A DNA stretch of 64,000 bases from Microbacterium aurantiacum (lineage in GTDB: Bacteria > Actinomycetota > Actinomycetes > Actinomycetales > Microbacteriaceae): contig NZ_JAJPDW010000004.1 of the NCBI RefSeq assembly GCF_021654035.1, forward strand, positions 124,001 to 188,000, written 5' to 3'. Every line of letters begins with the position of its first letter. Positions within the stretch are counted from its first letter, which is position 1. The position numbers and the translations under genes were made by a program. Positions 9,650 through 19,309 of the stretch are shown piece after piece. Under the pieces are notes generated by a model. The model saw only the letters and a list, made by a program, of their open reading frames with translations, ran no database searches and had not been told where the DNA came from.

Positions 9650-9695
9650 GCGGGTAATCTTAAGCGCACCCCTGACCGCTTCCCCGAGGATGATC

Positions 9696-10271
9696 GTGGC
9701 CAAGACACCCGCTGCCCCTGCACCGAACGACGCGACGAGCGGCGAGACCGGCGACTCCGTCTCGGGAAAGGGCCGCCCCACGCCCACCCGCGCTGAGCGC
9801 GAAGCGGCCCGCAAGCGTCCGCTCGTCGCCGACACGAAAGAAGCGAAGGCCCGTGCGCGCGCCGAGCTCCAGGCCCAGCGGGAGAAGGCCCGTCAGGGCA
9901 TGGCGAACGGCGACCCGCGCTACCTCCCCGCCCGTGACCAGGGGCCGCAGCGGAAGTTCGTCCGCGACTTCGTCGACGGTGGCTGGCACCTCGGCGAGGC
10001 CGTCATGCCCGCGATGATCGTCGTGATCCTCGCCACCTTCATTCCGGTGCCGGCCGTGCAGTTCTACTCCTTCGTCGGGCTCTGGATCTTCATCCTCTTC
10101 GTCATCGGAGACATGATCATCACGTCGATCCGCGCCAAGGCGGGCGTCAAGGAGCGCTTCGGCGCCGATCGGATGGAGAAGGGCCTCGGCTGGTACGCCG
10201 CCATGCGGACCATCCAGATGCGCTTCCTCCGCCTGCCGAAGCCGCAGGTCAAGCGCGGCCGGAAGCCCTGA
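9696..10271 (+). CDS. DUF3043-like membrane protein
   Basis: 191 aa, an actinobacterial family of unknown function. The N-terminal 70 residues are basic and disordered with many Arg/Lys/Ala. Next comes the conserved PARDQGPQRKFVRDFVD segment, then two hydrophobic helices (about residues 108-128 and 130-150), and a basic C-terminus ending KRGRKP. The GTG at 9696 was preferred because GAGGA lies 5 nt upstream; an ATG at 9690 is possible. The 3' end overlaps the convergent pyrD by 23 bp. Function unknown. Confidence 0.82.
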   Translation: MAKTPAAPAPNDATSGETGDSVSGKGRPTPTRAEREAARKRPLVADTKEAKARARAELQAQREKARQGMANGDPRYLPARDQGPQRKFVRDFVDGGWHLGEAVMPAMIVVILATFIPVPAVQFYSFVGLWIFILFVIGDMIITSIRAKAGVKERFGADRMEKGLGWYAAMRTIQMRFLRLPKPQVKRGRKP

Positions 10272-11289
10272 GCCGGGCGAGACCCCGGTTGATCTGCCGG
10301 GCCCACAGGGGGCCTCGGTAGAGGAACGCGGTGTAGCCCTGGACGAGGTCTGCTCCCGCATCCAGTCGCTCCTGCACGTCCTCGGCGGTGTCGACACCGC
10401 CCACGGAGACCACACAGAACCCGGCGGGGACGTTCTGCCTCACCAGGCGCAGAACCTCGAGGGAGCGCGCGCGCAGCGGCGCGCCGCTGAGTCCTCCCGC
10501 ACCCGCCGCCGACACGACGTCCTCGGCCGTGCGCAGTCCCTCCCGGGAGAGCGTCGTGTTCGTCGCGATCAGCCCCGCGAGGCCCAGATCGACGGCCAGG
10601 CGCGCCACCGCGACGACCTCGTCGTCGGGGAGATCGGGAGCGATCTTCACCAGCAGCGGTGTGGTGCCCGCCGTGTCACGCACGGCCTCGAGCAGCGGAC
10701 GCAGCGTCTCCACCGCTTGGAGGCCACGAAGGCCCGGCGTATTCGGCGAGGAGACGTTGACGACGAGATAGTCGGCGAGGGGTGCGAGCAGTGACGCGCT
10801 CCGGACGTAGTCGTCCGTGGCCGCGTCGACGTCCACCACACGGCTCTTGCCGATGTTCACACCCAGCACAGGACGACGACGACGTCGACGGAGGCGCTCC
10901 AGACGCGCGGCGGCCGCCTCCGCCCCGCCGTTGTTGAAGCCCATCCGGTTGATCACGGCGCGATCCGGCACGAGACGGAACAGTCGAGGCCGCGGGTTGC
11001 CCTCCTGCGGCACCGCGGTGATGGTCCCCACCTCGACGTGTCCGAAGCCGAGCGCATGGAGCCCCGGGGCACCGATGACGTCCTTGTCGAACCCGGCGGC
11101 GACGCCGAAGGGCGAGGCGAACCGCAGGCCGAGGGCCGTCGTGGCCAGCTCCGGCGCGGGCGCGGTCAGTCCGCGCACGATCCATGCGAACGGCGGGATC
11201 CCGAGGACGCGGATCACCGTCATCGCACCGTGGTGCGCGGTCTCCGGGTCGATGCGGCTGAGAACGGTCCGGAAGAAGAAGGGATACAT
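10249..11289 (-). CDS. pyrD: Dihydroorotate dehydrogenase (quinone), class 2
   Basis: 346 aa. It catalyses the fourth step of pyrimidine synthesis, passing electrons from dihydroorotate through FMN to the menaquinone pool. The class 2 signature is the N-terminal helical extension (MYPFFFRTVL) and serine as catalytic base in VVNVSSPNTPGLR. FMN-binding segments include NRMGFNNGGAEAA and LIATNTTLSREGL near the C-terminal third. The frame continues upstream into nrdR sequence, so the ATG at 11289 was chosen. It is 26 bp downstream of nrdR. Confidence 0.95.
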   Translation of the reverse strand: MYPFFFRTVLSRIDPETAHHGAMTVIRVLGIPPFAWIVRGLTAPAPELATTALGLRFASPFGVAAGFDKDVIGAPGLHALGFGHVEVGTITAVPQEGNPRPRLFRLVPDRAVINRMGFNNGGAEAAAARLERLRRRRRRPVLGVNIGKSRVVDVDAATDDYVRSASLLAPLADYLVVNVSSPNTPGLRGLQAVETLRPLLEAVRDTAGTTPLLVKIAPDLPDDEVVAVARLAVDLGLAGLIATNTTLSREGLRTAEDVVSAAGAGGLSGAPLRARSLEVLRLVRQNVPAGFCVVSVGGVDTAEDVQERLDAGADLVQGYTAFLYRGPLWARQINRGLARLRASGRA

Positions 11290-11315
11290 CCGCTCCAGAG
11301 TATCGCCGGGTGCGA

Positions 11316-11804
11316 CTACTCCCGATCGTCCGTGACGTCGGGATCCTGCGCGCCCCGGGCATGGTCGATCCGCAGCTGCTCGATCGCGGCTTCGAAGTCG
11401 TCCAGCGAATCGAAGGCCTGGTAGACGCTCGCGAACCGAAGGTACGCGACCTCGTCGAGGTCGCGGAGGGGTCCCAGGATGGCGAGCCCGATCTCGTTCG
11501 CATCGATCTGCGACGCGCCGGTCTGGCGGACCGTCTCTTCGACCCGCTGCGCCAGGAGCGCGAGGTCCGCCTCGGTCACGGGGCGCCCCTGACAAGCTTT
11601 GCGCACCCCCGACATCACCTTCTCACGACTGAAGGGCTCGATCACCCCGGAACGCTTGATGATGTTGAGGCTGGCCGTCTCGACCGTCGTGAACCGTCCT
11701 CCGCACTGCGGACACTGACGACGGCGACGGATGCTGAGGCCGTCGTCACTGGTCCGGGAATCGATGACGCGCGAGTCCGGGTGGCGGCAGAACGGGCAGT
11801 GCAT
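11316..11804 (-). CDS. nrdR: Transcriptional repressor NrdR
   Basis: 162 aa. NrdR senses ATP/dATP and represses ribonucleotide reductase genes at NrdR boxes. The N-terminal zinc ribbon is complete (CPFC near residue 3 and CPQCGGRF near 34), followed by the ATP-cone domain from about residue 47. Family length is usual. A TAGGCT -10 box lies 8 nt upstream and overlaps the hisD stop, so it may be made from a leaderless transcript. No convincing NrdR box was found in the window. Confidence 0.95.
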   Translation of the reverse strand: MHCPFCRHPDSRVIDSRTSDDGLSIRRRRQCPQCGGRFTTVETASLNIIKRSGVIEPFSREKVMSGVRKACQGRPVTEADLALLAQRVEETVRQTGASQIDANEIGLAILGPLRDLDEVAYLRFASVYQAFDSLDDFEAAIEQLRIDHARGAQDPDVTDDRE

Positions 11805-11812
11805 GACACCCG

Positions 11813-11818
11813 AGCCTA
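11813..11818 (-). promoter_or_regulatory. -10 element for nrdR, containing the hisD stop codon
   Basis: TAGGCT on the minus strand ends 8 nt before the nrdR ATG. Its first three bases are the TAG stop of hisD. Confidence 0.5.
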
Positions 11819-13135
11819 CGTCGTCGCCTGCGCGTCGCCCTCGAAACGCGCGGTGACCGCTTCCCCGTGCGCCGGCAGGGCTTCTGCGTCCGCCAAGGTC
11901 ACGATCGCCCCGTGGACGGCCCGAAGCGCCTCCCGGTCGTATTCTACGACCTGCTGCGGGCGGAGGAACGTCGCCGCCGAGAGCCCGGGCGCGTATCGGG
12001 CCTGTCCCCCGGTCGGGAGCACGTGGTTGCTTCCGGCGAGGTAGTCGCCGAGACTCACCGGCGTGTGTGCGCCGACGAAGACGGCGCCCGCGTGCACGAA
12101 ATCCTCCGGACGGGGGTCGTTGAGGTGCAGTTCGAGGTGCTCGGGGGCGTAGGCATTGCTGAATGCCGTCGCCGTCTCGCGATCGTCGACCAGGACGATC
12201 GCCGACTGCTCGCCGCGGAGCGCCTCCGCCACACGAGCGGAGTGCCGCGTGCGCGGCACGCGATCAGTCACCTCCCGGGCGACCGCGTCGGCGAGATCCG
12301 TCGACGTCGTCACGAGGACGGCCGAGGCCTGTTCGTCGTGTTCGGCCTGGGAGATGAGGTCGGCCGCGATCAGCCGAGGGTCGGCATCCGCGTCGGCGAC
12401 GATGAGGATCTCGGTCGCCCCCGCTTCCGAGTCGGTTCCGACGCGACCCGCCACCGCGCGCTTCGCCGACGCGACGAAGTTGTTGCCCGGGCCGGTGACG
12501 ACGTCCACGGGCGCGAGTCCCAGCGACGGAACGCCGTAGGCGAAGGCGCCGATCGCGCCGGCACCGCCCATCGCGTACACCTCGTCCACGCCCAGCAGAC
12601 GCGCGGCGGCGAGGATGACGGGGTGCACCCGGCCGCCGTGCGTGCTCTGGGGCGGGGATGCGAGAGCGATCTCCTGCACACCGGCCACTTGGGCGGGGAT
12701 CACGTTCATGACCACGCTCGAGGGGTACACGGCCTTCCCGCCCGGAACGTAGAGTCCCACGCGGCGGACGGGTTGCCACCGCTGGTGAACGCGTGCGCCC
12801 GGCGCGATGTCCGTGGTCACCGGCGTGGGGACCTGCGCCGCGGAACCCCGGCGGACCCGCCCGGCCGCCTCCTCCAGGGCAGCGCGAACCGCCGGATCGA
12901 GGTTCGCCAGCGCTTCGTCGAAGTGGGAGGCGGGCACCAGGATGGCGTGGTCGCTCACTCCGTCGAAGCGGGCGGCCTGCTCGCGGAGCGCCGTCTCCCC
13001 TCGTTCGGCGACGTCATGGACGACAGCCGTGGCGACAGCGAGGGCTTCCTCACGTGCCACGGTGGCGCGCGGAACGAGCGCCGTCAGGTCGGCAGGCGAA
13101 AGGGCGCGCCCGCGCAGATCGATGGTGCGAAGCAT
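11816..13135 (-). CDS. hisD: Histidinol dehydrogenase
   Basis: 439 aa. It oxidises L-histidinol to L-histidine with two NAD+ in the last two steps of histidine synthesis, using zinc. Visible motifs include [29 protein letters not shown] and [13 protein letters not shown] with zinc-ligand residues, and the C-terminal [14 protein letters not shown]. Full length. It stands alone; no other his gene is in the window. TAGCGT 6 nt before the ATG predicts leaderless initiation. Confidence 0.96.
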   Translation of the reverse strand: MLRTIDLRGRALSPADLTALVPRATVAREEALAVATAVVHDVAERGETALREQAARFDGVSDHAILVPASHFDEALANLDPAVRAALEEAAGRVRRGSAAQVPTPVTTDIAPGARVHQRWQPVRRVGLYVPGGKAVYPSSVVMNVIPAQVAGVQEIALASPPQSTHGGRVHPVILAAARLLGVDEVYAMGGAGAIGAFAYGVPSLGLAPVDVVTGPGNNFVASAKRAVAGRVGTDSEAGATEILIVADADADPRLIAADLISQAEHDEQASAVLVTTSTDLADAVAREVTDRVPRTRHSARVAEALRGEQSAIVLVDDRETATAFSNAYAPEHLELHLNDPRPEDFVHAGAVFVGAHTPVSLGDYLAGSNHVLPTGGQARYAPGLSAATFLRPQQVVEYDREALRAVHGAIVTLADAEALPAHGEAVTARFEGDAQATT

Positions 13136-13141
13136 CCTTCT

Positions 13142-13147
13142 ACGCTA
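13142..13147 (-). promoter_or_regulatory. -10 element for leaderless hisD
   Basis: TAGCGT on the minus strand ends 6 nt before the hisD ATG. The spacer AGAAGG could also act as a weak ribosome binding site but is directly adjacent to the start. Confidence 0.5.
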
Positions 13148-13180
13148 GCGCGCCCATTCGGCTCGGGCCGCGCGCGGGGA

Positions 13181-14173
13181 TCAGCCGCGGGTCACGTCCG
13201 ATACGTCATGCAGGTAGCCGACCCGCCCGTCCTCGTGCCGGATCACGAAGACCTCGCCCCGGTCCTCGATCACCAGCGCCCACGCGGTGGGGCCGATGCG
13301 GAACAGCGGGATGCCGATCTCGTCGACGACGTCCCGCTCCTCCGGCGCCAGTGCCCAGAAGGCCTGGTTGCTGACGGGGGTGCCCGTCGCGGTGTCGGTG
13401 TCCTCGACGTCGTCCTCGAGGGGCTCGGCGACAGGCTCCTCCTCGATCGTGTCCACGACGGTGACGGGCTCGTAGGTGTCGCGGGTCTGGACGGGCTCCC
13501 ACACGGCGGTCTGGGAGAAGTCGGCGTCGGTGCGCGCATCGGTCTCATCTGCGGTGACCGCGGGAGCCTCGTCGATCTCGGTCGCGACCGCGGGCTCCGG
13601 GCGCACCGGGGCCGGTCGGGGCGAGACGGGACGGATGGGTCGGGCGTTGCGGTGCGCGGGGATCTCGCGGCGACCGCGGAAGTCCTCGCTCAACGGCGGG
13701 ATGAGCGGCGCGAAGACCGTGAGGACGACACCGGCGAGCATCAGGACGGCCATGATCCAGGTGACCCAGTTGCGCACCCACGGGCCGCCGTCGATCGCGA
13801 TCGCGACCGTCTCCCACAGGAGCTGGATCCACAGCACGGTCGCGACGGAGAACGCCACCGAGGCGAACTGGTCGATGCCGAGCGAGCCGACACGACGGAT
13901 CCCCTGCGGCGAGAGCCGGCGCAGGGCGATCAGGAACACCGCCACGGTCGGAACCCCGATGGTCAGCACCCACAGCAGACCCGAGGTCCAGACCGAATTG
14001 AACCCCACCGTCGTGATCGACACGAAGGACAGGATGAAGGCCACCAGCCAGACGGCCCCGATCGCGACCTCGCGGATGGAGAAGGGACCGACACCGTACT
14101 GCGGGTCCTCGGTCGTGCTCGCGGTCACGTCCTCCGACTCGGTGGTCGTGAGATCCCTCTGTTCGTCCGTCAC
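13181..14173 (-). CDS. Uncharacterised membrane protein with acidic C-terminal half
   Basis: 330 aa, not recognised. Residues 1-25 are polar and Thr/Glu-rich. Four hydrophobic helices follow between about residues 33 and 155. From about 165 there is a Pro/Arg-rich linker and an acidic stretch rich in Glu, Asp, Val and Thr. The last 55 residues look folded again (PTAWALVIEDRGEVFVIRHEDG). The GTG start has AAGGGAA upstream and a TAGGAT -10 at 14219-14224. It is downstream of dnaE on the same strand but has its own promoter. Homologues are probably confined to Microbacteriaceae; that is inference. Confidence 0.75.
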   Translation of the reverse strand: MTDEQRDLTTTESEDVTASTTEDPQYGVGPFSIREVAIGAVWLVAFILSFVSITTVGFNSVWTSGLLWVLTIGVPTVAVFLIALRRLSPQGIRRVGSLGIDQFASVAFSVATVLWIQLLWETVAIAIDGGPWVRNWVTWIMAVLMLAGVVLTVFAPLIPPLSEDFRGRREIPAHRNARPIRPVSPRPAPVRPEPAVATEIDEAPAVTADETDARTDADFSQTAVWEPVQTRDTYEPVTVVDTIEEEPVAEPLEDDVEDTDTATGTPVSNQAFWALAPEERDVVDEIGIPLFRIGPTAWALVIEDRGEVFVIRHEDGRVGYLHDVSDVTRG

Positions 14174-14218
14174 GGTGTTCCCTTCTGCGTTCCTTCGACG
14201 CGGCGCGCGCCGTCGCCG

Positions 14219-14224
14219 ATCCTA
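14219..14224 (-). promoter_or_regulatory. -10 element upstream of the 330-aa membrane protein
   Basis: TAGGAT on the minus strand, 45 nt before the GTG start, in the 78-bp gap after dnaE. Confidence 0.4.
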
Positions 14225-14251
14225 CCTTCGGCGGATGAGACCACCGTGAGA

Positions 14252-17200
14252 TCACCCGAGGCACTGCGGCCCGAGCAGCCCCTTCAGCTCTCCGTACAGA
14301 TCAGCGGTGACCCGAACCGGATGGGGCACCTCGAACACCTTGGCCGCACGACCTCTGTGGAGCTTGAGCGTGACCTCTGTGTCTCCCGGATGCCGCCCCA
14401 GGACGGCGGCGAGTTCTCCGACGACGCGCTCGGTGGCACGGTTCTCCGGCATCAGGAGGGTCAGCGCCCCCGTGATGTCGACGGCGCCGAGGTCGGGGAC
14501 GAAGGCGGACTGGGCGTGCAGGTTCAGCCCGTCGTCGCGGCGCGAGACGCGCCCTCGCACCACGAGGATCGAGTCCGCCTGCAGCATCGAGGAGAACTCG
14601 GTGTAGGTCTTGCCCATGAACATGACCGTCACTTCGCCGTCGAAGTCCTCCACGGTGATCATCCCGTAGGGGTTGCCGCTCTGTTTGGCCACGCGGTGCT
14701 GGACGCTGGTGACGAGCCCGGCGACGGTCACCTGATCACCGTCGTCGATCGTCTCCGACGCGAGGAGATCGTGGATGCTGGTCGATGCGTGCTTGGCCAG
14801 CGGGATCTCCAGGCCCGCGAGCGGGTGATCGGAGACGTACAGACCGAGCATCTCGCGTTCGAACGCCAGCTTGTCCTTCTTCGTCCACTCGGGGCGTTCG
14901 GGCACCTTCTGTGCCTGCGCGGGTTCGTCGTCTCCCCACAGCGAGTCGAAGTCGAAGCCGACCTCGCCGTGCGCCTCGCGGCGTTTGTCCAGCACGGCGG
15001 CTTCGGTCGCATCCTCGTGGATCTCCATGAGCGCGCGCCGCGTCGACCCGAGGGAATCGAAGGCGCCCGCCTTGATGAGGGACTCCACCGTGCGCTTGTT
15101 GGCCACGTGCACCGGGACCTTCGCCAGGAAGTCGTGGAAGCTCGCGAATCCCCCGTCCCCCCGCGACGCGACGATTCCGTCGACCACGTTGGTGCCGACG
15201 TTCCGCACGGCGCCGAGGCCGAAGCGGATGTCGTCACCGACGGCGGCGAAGAAGCGGATCGACTGACCGACATCCGGAGGGAGCACCTTGATGCCCATAC
15301 GGCGGCACTCGTTGAGGTAGACCGCCATCTTGTCCTTGGAGTCTCCGACGCTTGTGAGCAGCGCCGCCATGTACTCGGCGGGATAGTGGGCCTTCAGGTA
15401 CGCGGTCCAGTACGAGACCAACCCGTACGCCGCGGAGTGGGCCTTGTTGAAGGCGTAGTCCGAGAACGGCAGGAGGATGTCCCACAGCGCCTTGATGGCA
15501 GCTTCCCCGAATCCGCGTTCCTTCATCCCCCCGGAGAAGCCTTCGTACTGCTTGTCGAGTTCGGTCTTCTTCTTCTTGCCCATCGCCCGGCGGAGGATGT
15601 CGGCCTGACCCAGGGAGAAGCCGGCGACCTTCTGCGCGATCGCCATCACCTGCTCCTGGTAGATGATCAGGCCGTAGCTGATGTCGAGGATCTCGCGCAG
15701 CGGTTCCTCGAGCTCGGGGTGGATCGGGGTGACGTCCTGCTGCCCGTTCTTGCGCAGCGCGTAGTTGATGTGCGAGTTCGCGCCCATCGGACCGGGTCGG
15801 TACAGCGCGATGACGGCGGAGACGTCTTCGAAGTTGTCCGGTTTCAGCAGGCGCAGGAGCGATCGCATCGGACCGCCGTCGAGCTGGAAGACGCCGAGCG
15901 TATCGCCGCGTGCCAACAGCTCGTAGGCGGCGCGGTCGTCGAGCTCCAGGTGCTCGAGATCGAGCTCCTCTCCGCGGTTGGTGCGGATGTTGTCGAGGGC
16001 GTCGGAGATGATCGTGAGGTTGCGCAACCCCAGGAAGTCCATCTTGATGAGCCCGAGGGATTCGCACGACGGATAGTCGAACTGGGTGACGATCTGCCCG
16101 TCCTGCTCGCGGCGCATGATCGGGATGATGTCGAGGAGGGGCTCGCTCGACATGATGACGCCCGCCGCGTGGACACCCCACTGGCGTTTGAGGCCCTCGA
16201 GCCCCAGAGCACGGTCGAAGACGGTCTTCGCCTCCGGGTCGCCGTCGATGAGCGCGCGGAACTCGCTGGCCTCCTTGAAGCGCGGGTGCTGATTGTCGTA
16301 CATGCCGCTCAGGGGCATGTCCTTGCCCATCACGGCCGGCGGCATCGCCTTGGTCAGCCGTTCCCCCATGCTGAAGGGGAATCCGAGGACCCGGCCGGCG
16401 TCTTTGAGCGCCTGCTTCGATTTGATCGTGCCGTAGGTGACGATCTGCGCCACGCGCTCGGAGCCGTACTTCTCGGTCACGTAGTCGATGACCTCGCCGC
16501 GGCGCCGGTCGTCGAAGTCGACGTCGAAGTCGGGCATCGAGACGCGGTCGGGGTTGAGGAAGCGCTCGAAGATGAGGCCGTGCTCGAGCGGATCGAGATC
16601 GGTGATGCGCATCGCGTAGGCGACCATCGAGCCGGCACCCGAGCCCCGCCCGGGGCCGACGCGGATGCCGTTGTCCTTGGCCCAGTTGATGAAGTCGGCG
16701 ACGACGAGGAAGTAGCCGGGGAACCCCATCTGCAGGATGATGCCGGTCTCGTACTCCGCCTGGCGGCGCACGCGGTCCGGGATGCCGTCCGGGTAGCGGT
16801 AGTGCAGGCCGGCCTCGACCTCTTTCACCAGCCAGCTGTCCTCGGTCTCCCCCTCGGGCACGGGGAAGCGGGGCATGTAGTTGGCGCTGGTGTTGAACTC
16901 GACCTCGCAGCGCTCCGCGATCAGCAGGGTGTTGTCGCACGCTTCGGGATGCTCGCGGAAGATCTGGCGCATCTCCTGCGCCGTCTTGATGTAGTAGCCG
17001 TCGCCGTCGAACTTGAACCGGTTCGGATCGTCCAGCGTTGAGCCCGATTGGACGCACAGGAGCGCCGCGTGCGCGTCGGCCTCGTGCTGGTGTGTGTAGT
17101 GGGAGTCGTTCGTGGCGACCAGGGGGATGCCGAGGTCTTTCGACAGGCGGATGAGGTCGCTCATCACCCGCCGCTCGATCGAGAGCCCGTGATCCATGAT

Positions 17201-17770
17201 CTCGGCGAAGTAGTTCTCCTTGCCGAAGATGTCCTGGAACTCCGCCGCGGCCGCGCGCGCCGCGTCGTACTGCCCGAGGCGCAGACGCGTCTGCACCTCG
17301 CCCGACGGGCAGCCCGTCGTGGCGATGAGACCCTTCCCGTACGTCTGGAGCAGCTCCCGGTCCATACGCGGCTTGAAGTAGTACCCCTCGATGCTCGACA
17401 GGGAACTCAGTCGGAAGAGGTTGTGCATGCCCTCTGTACTGTGGCTCCACATCGTCATGTGGGTGTAGGCACCCGACCCGGAGACGTCGTCGCTCTTCTG
17501 CTCCGGACTCCCCCACGCGACGCGGGACTTGTCACTGCGATGCGTCCCCGGCGTGACGTAGGCCTCCAGCCCGATGATCGGCTTCACCCCCGCCGCCTTC
17601 GCGGCGTTGTAGAACTCGAATGCGGCGAAGGTGTTTCCGTGGTCGGTGACGGCGATGGCGGGCATGCCGTAGTCGGCGGCGGCCTGGGTCATCGCTCCGA
17701 TCTTCGCCGCTCCGTCGAGCATCGAGTACTCGCTGTGCACGTGCAGGTGAACGAAAGAGTCGGCAGCCAC
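14252..17770 (-). CDS. dnaE: DNA polymerase III alpha subunit
   Basis: 1172 aa, full length for actinobacterial DnaE1, the replicative polymerase. The N-terminal PHP domain begins with VHLHVHSEYSMLDGA and keeps its metal-binding His residues, consistent with a proofreading PHP exonuclease. The C-family polymerase palm has PDFDVDFDDRRR with the catalytic Asp residues near 405-409, and GRGSGAGSMVAY just before. The helix-hairpin-helix and OB-fold (VTVAGLVTSVQHR) parts follow. A TAGACT box 6 nt before the GTG start predicts a leaderless transcript. Confidence 0.97.
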   Translation of the reverse strand: MAADSFVHLHVHSEYSMLDGAAKIGAMTQAAADYGMPAIAVTDHGNTFAAFEFYNAAKAAGVKPIIGLEAYVTPGTHRSDKSRVAWGSPEQKSDDVSGSGAYTHMTMWSHSTEGMHNLFRLSSLSSIEGYYFKPRMDRELLQTYGKGLIATTGCPSGEVQTRLRLGQYDAARAAAAEFQDIFGKENYFAEIMDHGLSIERRVMSDLIRLSKDLGIPLVATNDSHYTHQHEADAHAALLCVQSGSTLDDPNRFKFDGDGYYIKTAQEMRQIFREHPEACDNTLLIAERCEVEFNTSANYMPRFPVPEGETEDSWLVKEVEAGLHYRYPDGIPDRVRRQAEYETGIILQMGFPGYFLVVADFINWAKDNGIRVGPGRGSGAGSMVAYAMRITDLDPLEHGLIFERFLNPDRVSMPDFDVDFDDRRRGEVIDYVTEKYGSERVAQIVTYGTIKSKQALKDAGRVLGFPFSMGERLTKAMPPAVMGKDMPLSGMYDNQHPRFKEASEFRALIDGDPEAKTVFDRALGLEGLKRQWGVHAAGVIMSSEPLLDIIPIMRREQDGQIVTQFDYPSCESLGLIKMDFLGLRNLTIISDALDNIRTNRGEELDLEHLELDDRAAYELLARGDTLGVFQLDGGPMRSLLRLLKPDNFEDVSAVIALYRPGPMGANSHINYALRKNGQQDVTPIHPELEEPLREILDISYGLIIYQEQVMAIAQKVAGFSLGQADILRRAMGKKKKTELDKQYEGFSGGMKERGFGEAAIKALWDILLPFSDYAFNKAHSAAYGLVSYWTAYLKAHYPAEYMAALLTSVGDSKDKMAVYLNECRRMGIKVLPPDVGQSIRFFAAVGDDIRFGLGAVRNVGTNVVDGIVASRGDGGFASFHDFLAKVPVHVANKRTVESLIKAGAFDSLGSTRRALMEIHEDATEAAVLDKRREAHGEVGFDFDSLWGDDEPAQAQKVPERPEWTKKDKLAFEREMLGLYVSDHPLAGLEIPLAKHASTSIHDLLASETIDDGDQVTVAGLVTSVQHRVAKQSGNPYGMITVEDFDGEVTVMFMGKTYTEFSSMLQADSILVVRGRVSRRDDGLNLHAQSAFVPDLGAVDITGALTLLMPENRATERVVGELAAVLGRHPGDTEVTLKLHRGRAAKVFEVPHPVRVTADLYGELKGLLGPQCLG

Positions 17771-17776
17771 CCCTCG

Positions 17777-17782
17777 AGTCTA
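17777..17782 (-). promoter_or_regulatory. -10 element for leaderless dnaE
   Basis: TAGACT on the minus strand ends 6 nt before the GTG start of dnaE. No other ribosome binding site is needed if the transcript starts at GTG. Confidence 0.55.
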
Positions 17783-17888
17783 CGAACGTCGCCGACGTGC
17801 TCCGCGGCCCGTCCTCGCCTGCCGTGGAATCCCGCGCCCAGGTCACCTGACGCTCAACCAGAGGGTGAGACTCGGCACGCACGCACCC

Positions 17889-17894
17889 TAGGGT
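17889..17894 (+). promoter_or_regulatory. -10 element for leaderless NUDIX gene
   Basis: TAGGGT ends 6 nt before the ATG at 17901. The spacer GAGGGG resembles a ribosome binding site but is directly adjacent to the start, so leaderless initiation is favoured. Confidence 0.5.
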
Positions 17895-17900
17895 GAGGGG

Positions 17901-18374
17901 ATGGCGACCCCTGACTTCGTCCTCGACCTGCGTCGGCACATCGGAACCCGTCCGCTCCCGCTGGTGGGGGTCACGGCGGTGATCTTCCGCGACGAGAAGG
18001 TGTTGCTCGGCCGACGCAGCGACAACGGCGCCCTGACACCGATCACCGGCATCGTGGGTCCCGGCGAGGAGCCGGCGGATGCGGCCGCACGCGAGGCGCG
18101 GGAGGAGGCGGGCGTCGTCATCCACGTCGATCGCCTGGCCTGGGTGCACCAGATCCCGCGGATCACCTACGGGAACGGCGACCAGGCGGACTACCTCGAT
18201 CTGACCTTCCGATGCACGTGGGTCTCCGGGACGCCCGAGCCGGTGGACGGGGAGATGACGGACGTCGGCTGGTTCGACCTCCACGACCTCGACGCGGTGT
18301 CCGCGGAGATGCGGCGTCGCATCGCGCACGCGATGGCCGAAGACGACCCGGCTCGCTTCGAAGGCGGCCGCTGA
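17901..18374 (+). CDS. NUDIX hydrolase
   Basis: 157 aa. The Nudix box is complete at about residues 54-76 (GPGEEPADAAAREAREEAGV), with the REXXEE metal-binding core. Proteins of this size hydrolyse a nucleoside diphosphate linked to another group, giving sanitising or signalling roles; the substrate is not determined. It is divergent from dnaE and convergent with the pseudouridine synthase gene, so it stands alone on the plus strand. Confidence 0.9.
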   Translation: MATPDFVLDLRRHIGTRPLPLVGVTAVIFRDEKVLLGRRSDNGALTPITGIVGPGEEPADAAAREAREEAGVVIHVDRLAWVHQIPRITYGNGDQADYLDLTFRCTWVSGTPEPVDGEMTDVGWFDLHDLDAVSAEMRRRIAHAMAEDDPARFEGGR

Positions 18375-18387
18375 CGCCCTTGAGGCC

Positions 18388-19308
18388 TCATCCGTTGCGC
18401 AGGATGTCCAGCGCGCCGGCGAGGTCTGCCGGGTAGGGAGACTCGAACGTGGACCACTCCCCCGTCGCCGGGTGGGTGAAGGCCAGCCGGTGCGCGTGCA
18501 GCCACTGCCGCGTCAGTCCGAGACGCGCGGCCTGCGTCGGGTCTGCTCCGTACAGCGGATCGCCGACGCACGGATGGCGGTGCGCCGCCATGTGCACCCG
18601 GATCTGGTGGGTGCGTCCGGTCTCGAGGTGGATCTCGAGGAGGGCCGCGCCGCGGAAGGCCTCAAGCGTCTCGTAGTGGGTCACCGAGTCCTTGCCGTCC
18701 GGCGTCACGGCGAACTTCCACGAGTGCGACGGATGCCGCCCGATGGGTGCGTCGATGGTGCCGGACAGCGGGTCCGGGTGCCCCTGCACGACCGCGTGGT
18801 AGATCTTCTCGACCTCGCGCTCCTTGAATGCGCGCTTCAGGGCGGTGTACGCCGACTCCGTCTTGGCGACCACCATGAGCCCGCTCGTTCCCACGTCGAG
18901 GCGGTGGACGACTCCCTGGCGTTCCGCCGCTCCGGTCGTCGCGATCCGGTATCCGCCGGCGGCGAGGGCCCCGAGGACCGTCGGCCCGTCCCAGCCGACG
19001 GACGGGTGCGCGGCGACCCCCGTCGGCTTGTCGACGACCACGATGTCGTCGTCGTCGTACACGACGCCGAGGTCCGGGACGGCGACCGGAACGATTCGGG
19101 GTTCGGCGCGCGGGGTCCAGGAGACCTCGAGCCACGCTCCCGCACGCAGACGGTCCGACTTGGACATCGCTCGGCCGTCCATCCGCACGCCGTCGCCGTC
19201 GGCGACCTCGGCGGCGAAGGAGCGGGAGAAGCCGAGCATCTTCGCCAGCGCGGCGTCGACGCGCGCGCCGTCCAGCCCGTCGGGGATCGGAAGACTCCGG
19301 GATTCCAT
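18388..19308 (-). CDS. RluA-family 23S rRNA pseudouridine synthase
   Basis: 306 aa. An N-terminal S4-like RNA-binding domain (about residues 10-80) precedes the RluA catalytic domain. The catalytic aspartate is in [15 protein letters not shown], and [10 protein letters not shown] near the C-terminal third is also conserved. Most likely an RluD/RluC-type enzyme modifying 23S rRNA; exact sites cannot be read from sequence. The ATG at 19308 was chosen because it lies 1 bp after the lspA stop; the open frame upstream is inside lspA. Confidence 0.92.
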   Translation of the reverse strand: MESRSLPIPDGLDGARVDAALAKMLGFSRSFAAEVADGDGVRMDGRAMSKSDRLRAGAWLEVSWTPRAEPRIVPVAVPDLGVVYDDDDIVVVDKPTGVAAHPSVGWDGPTVLGALAAGGYRIATTGAAERQGVVHRLDVGTSGLMVVAKTESAYTALKRAFKEREVEKIYHAVVQGHPDPLSGTIDAPIGRHPSHSWKFAVTPDGKDSVTHYETLEAFRGAALLEIHLETGRTHQIRVHMAAHRHPCVGDPLYGADPTQAARLGLTRQWLHAHRLAFTHPATGEWSTFESPYPADLAGALDILRNG

Positions 19309-19309
19309 A

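Noticed and set aside
11867..17041. A 1724-residue open frame on the plus strand opposite hisD and dnaE
   Set aside because: It is antisense to two well-identified genes, rich in Arg, Asp and Val in the way expected of a reverse-complement GC-rich frame, and has no domain signature.
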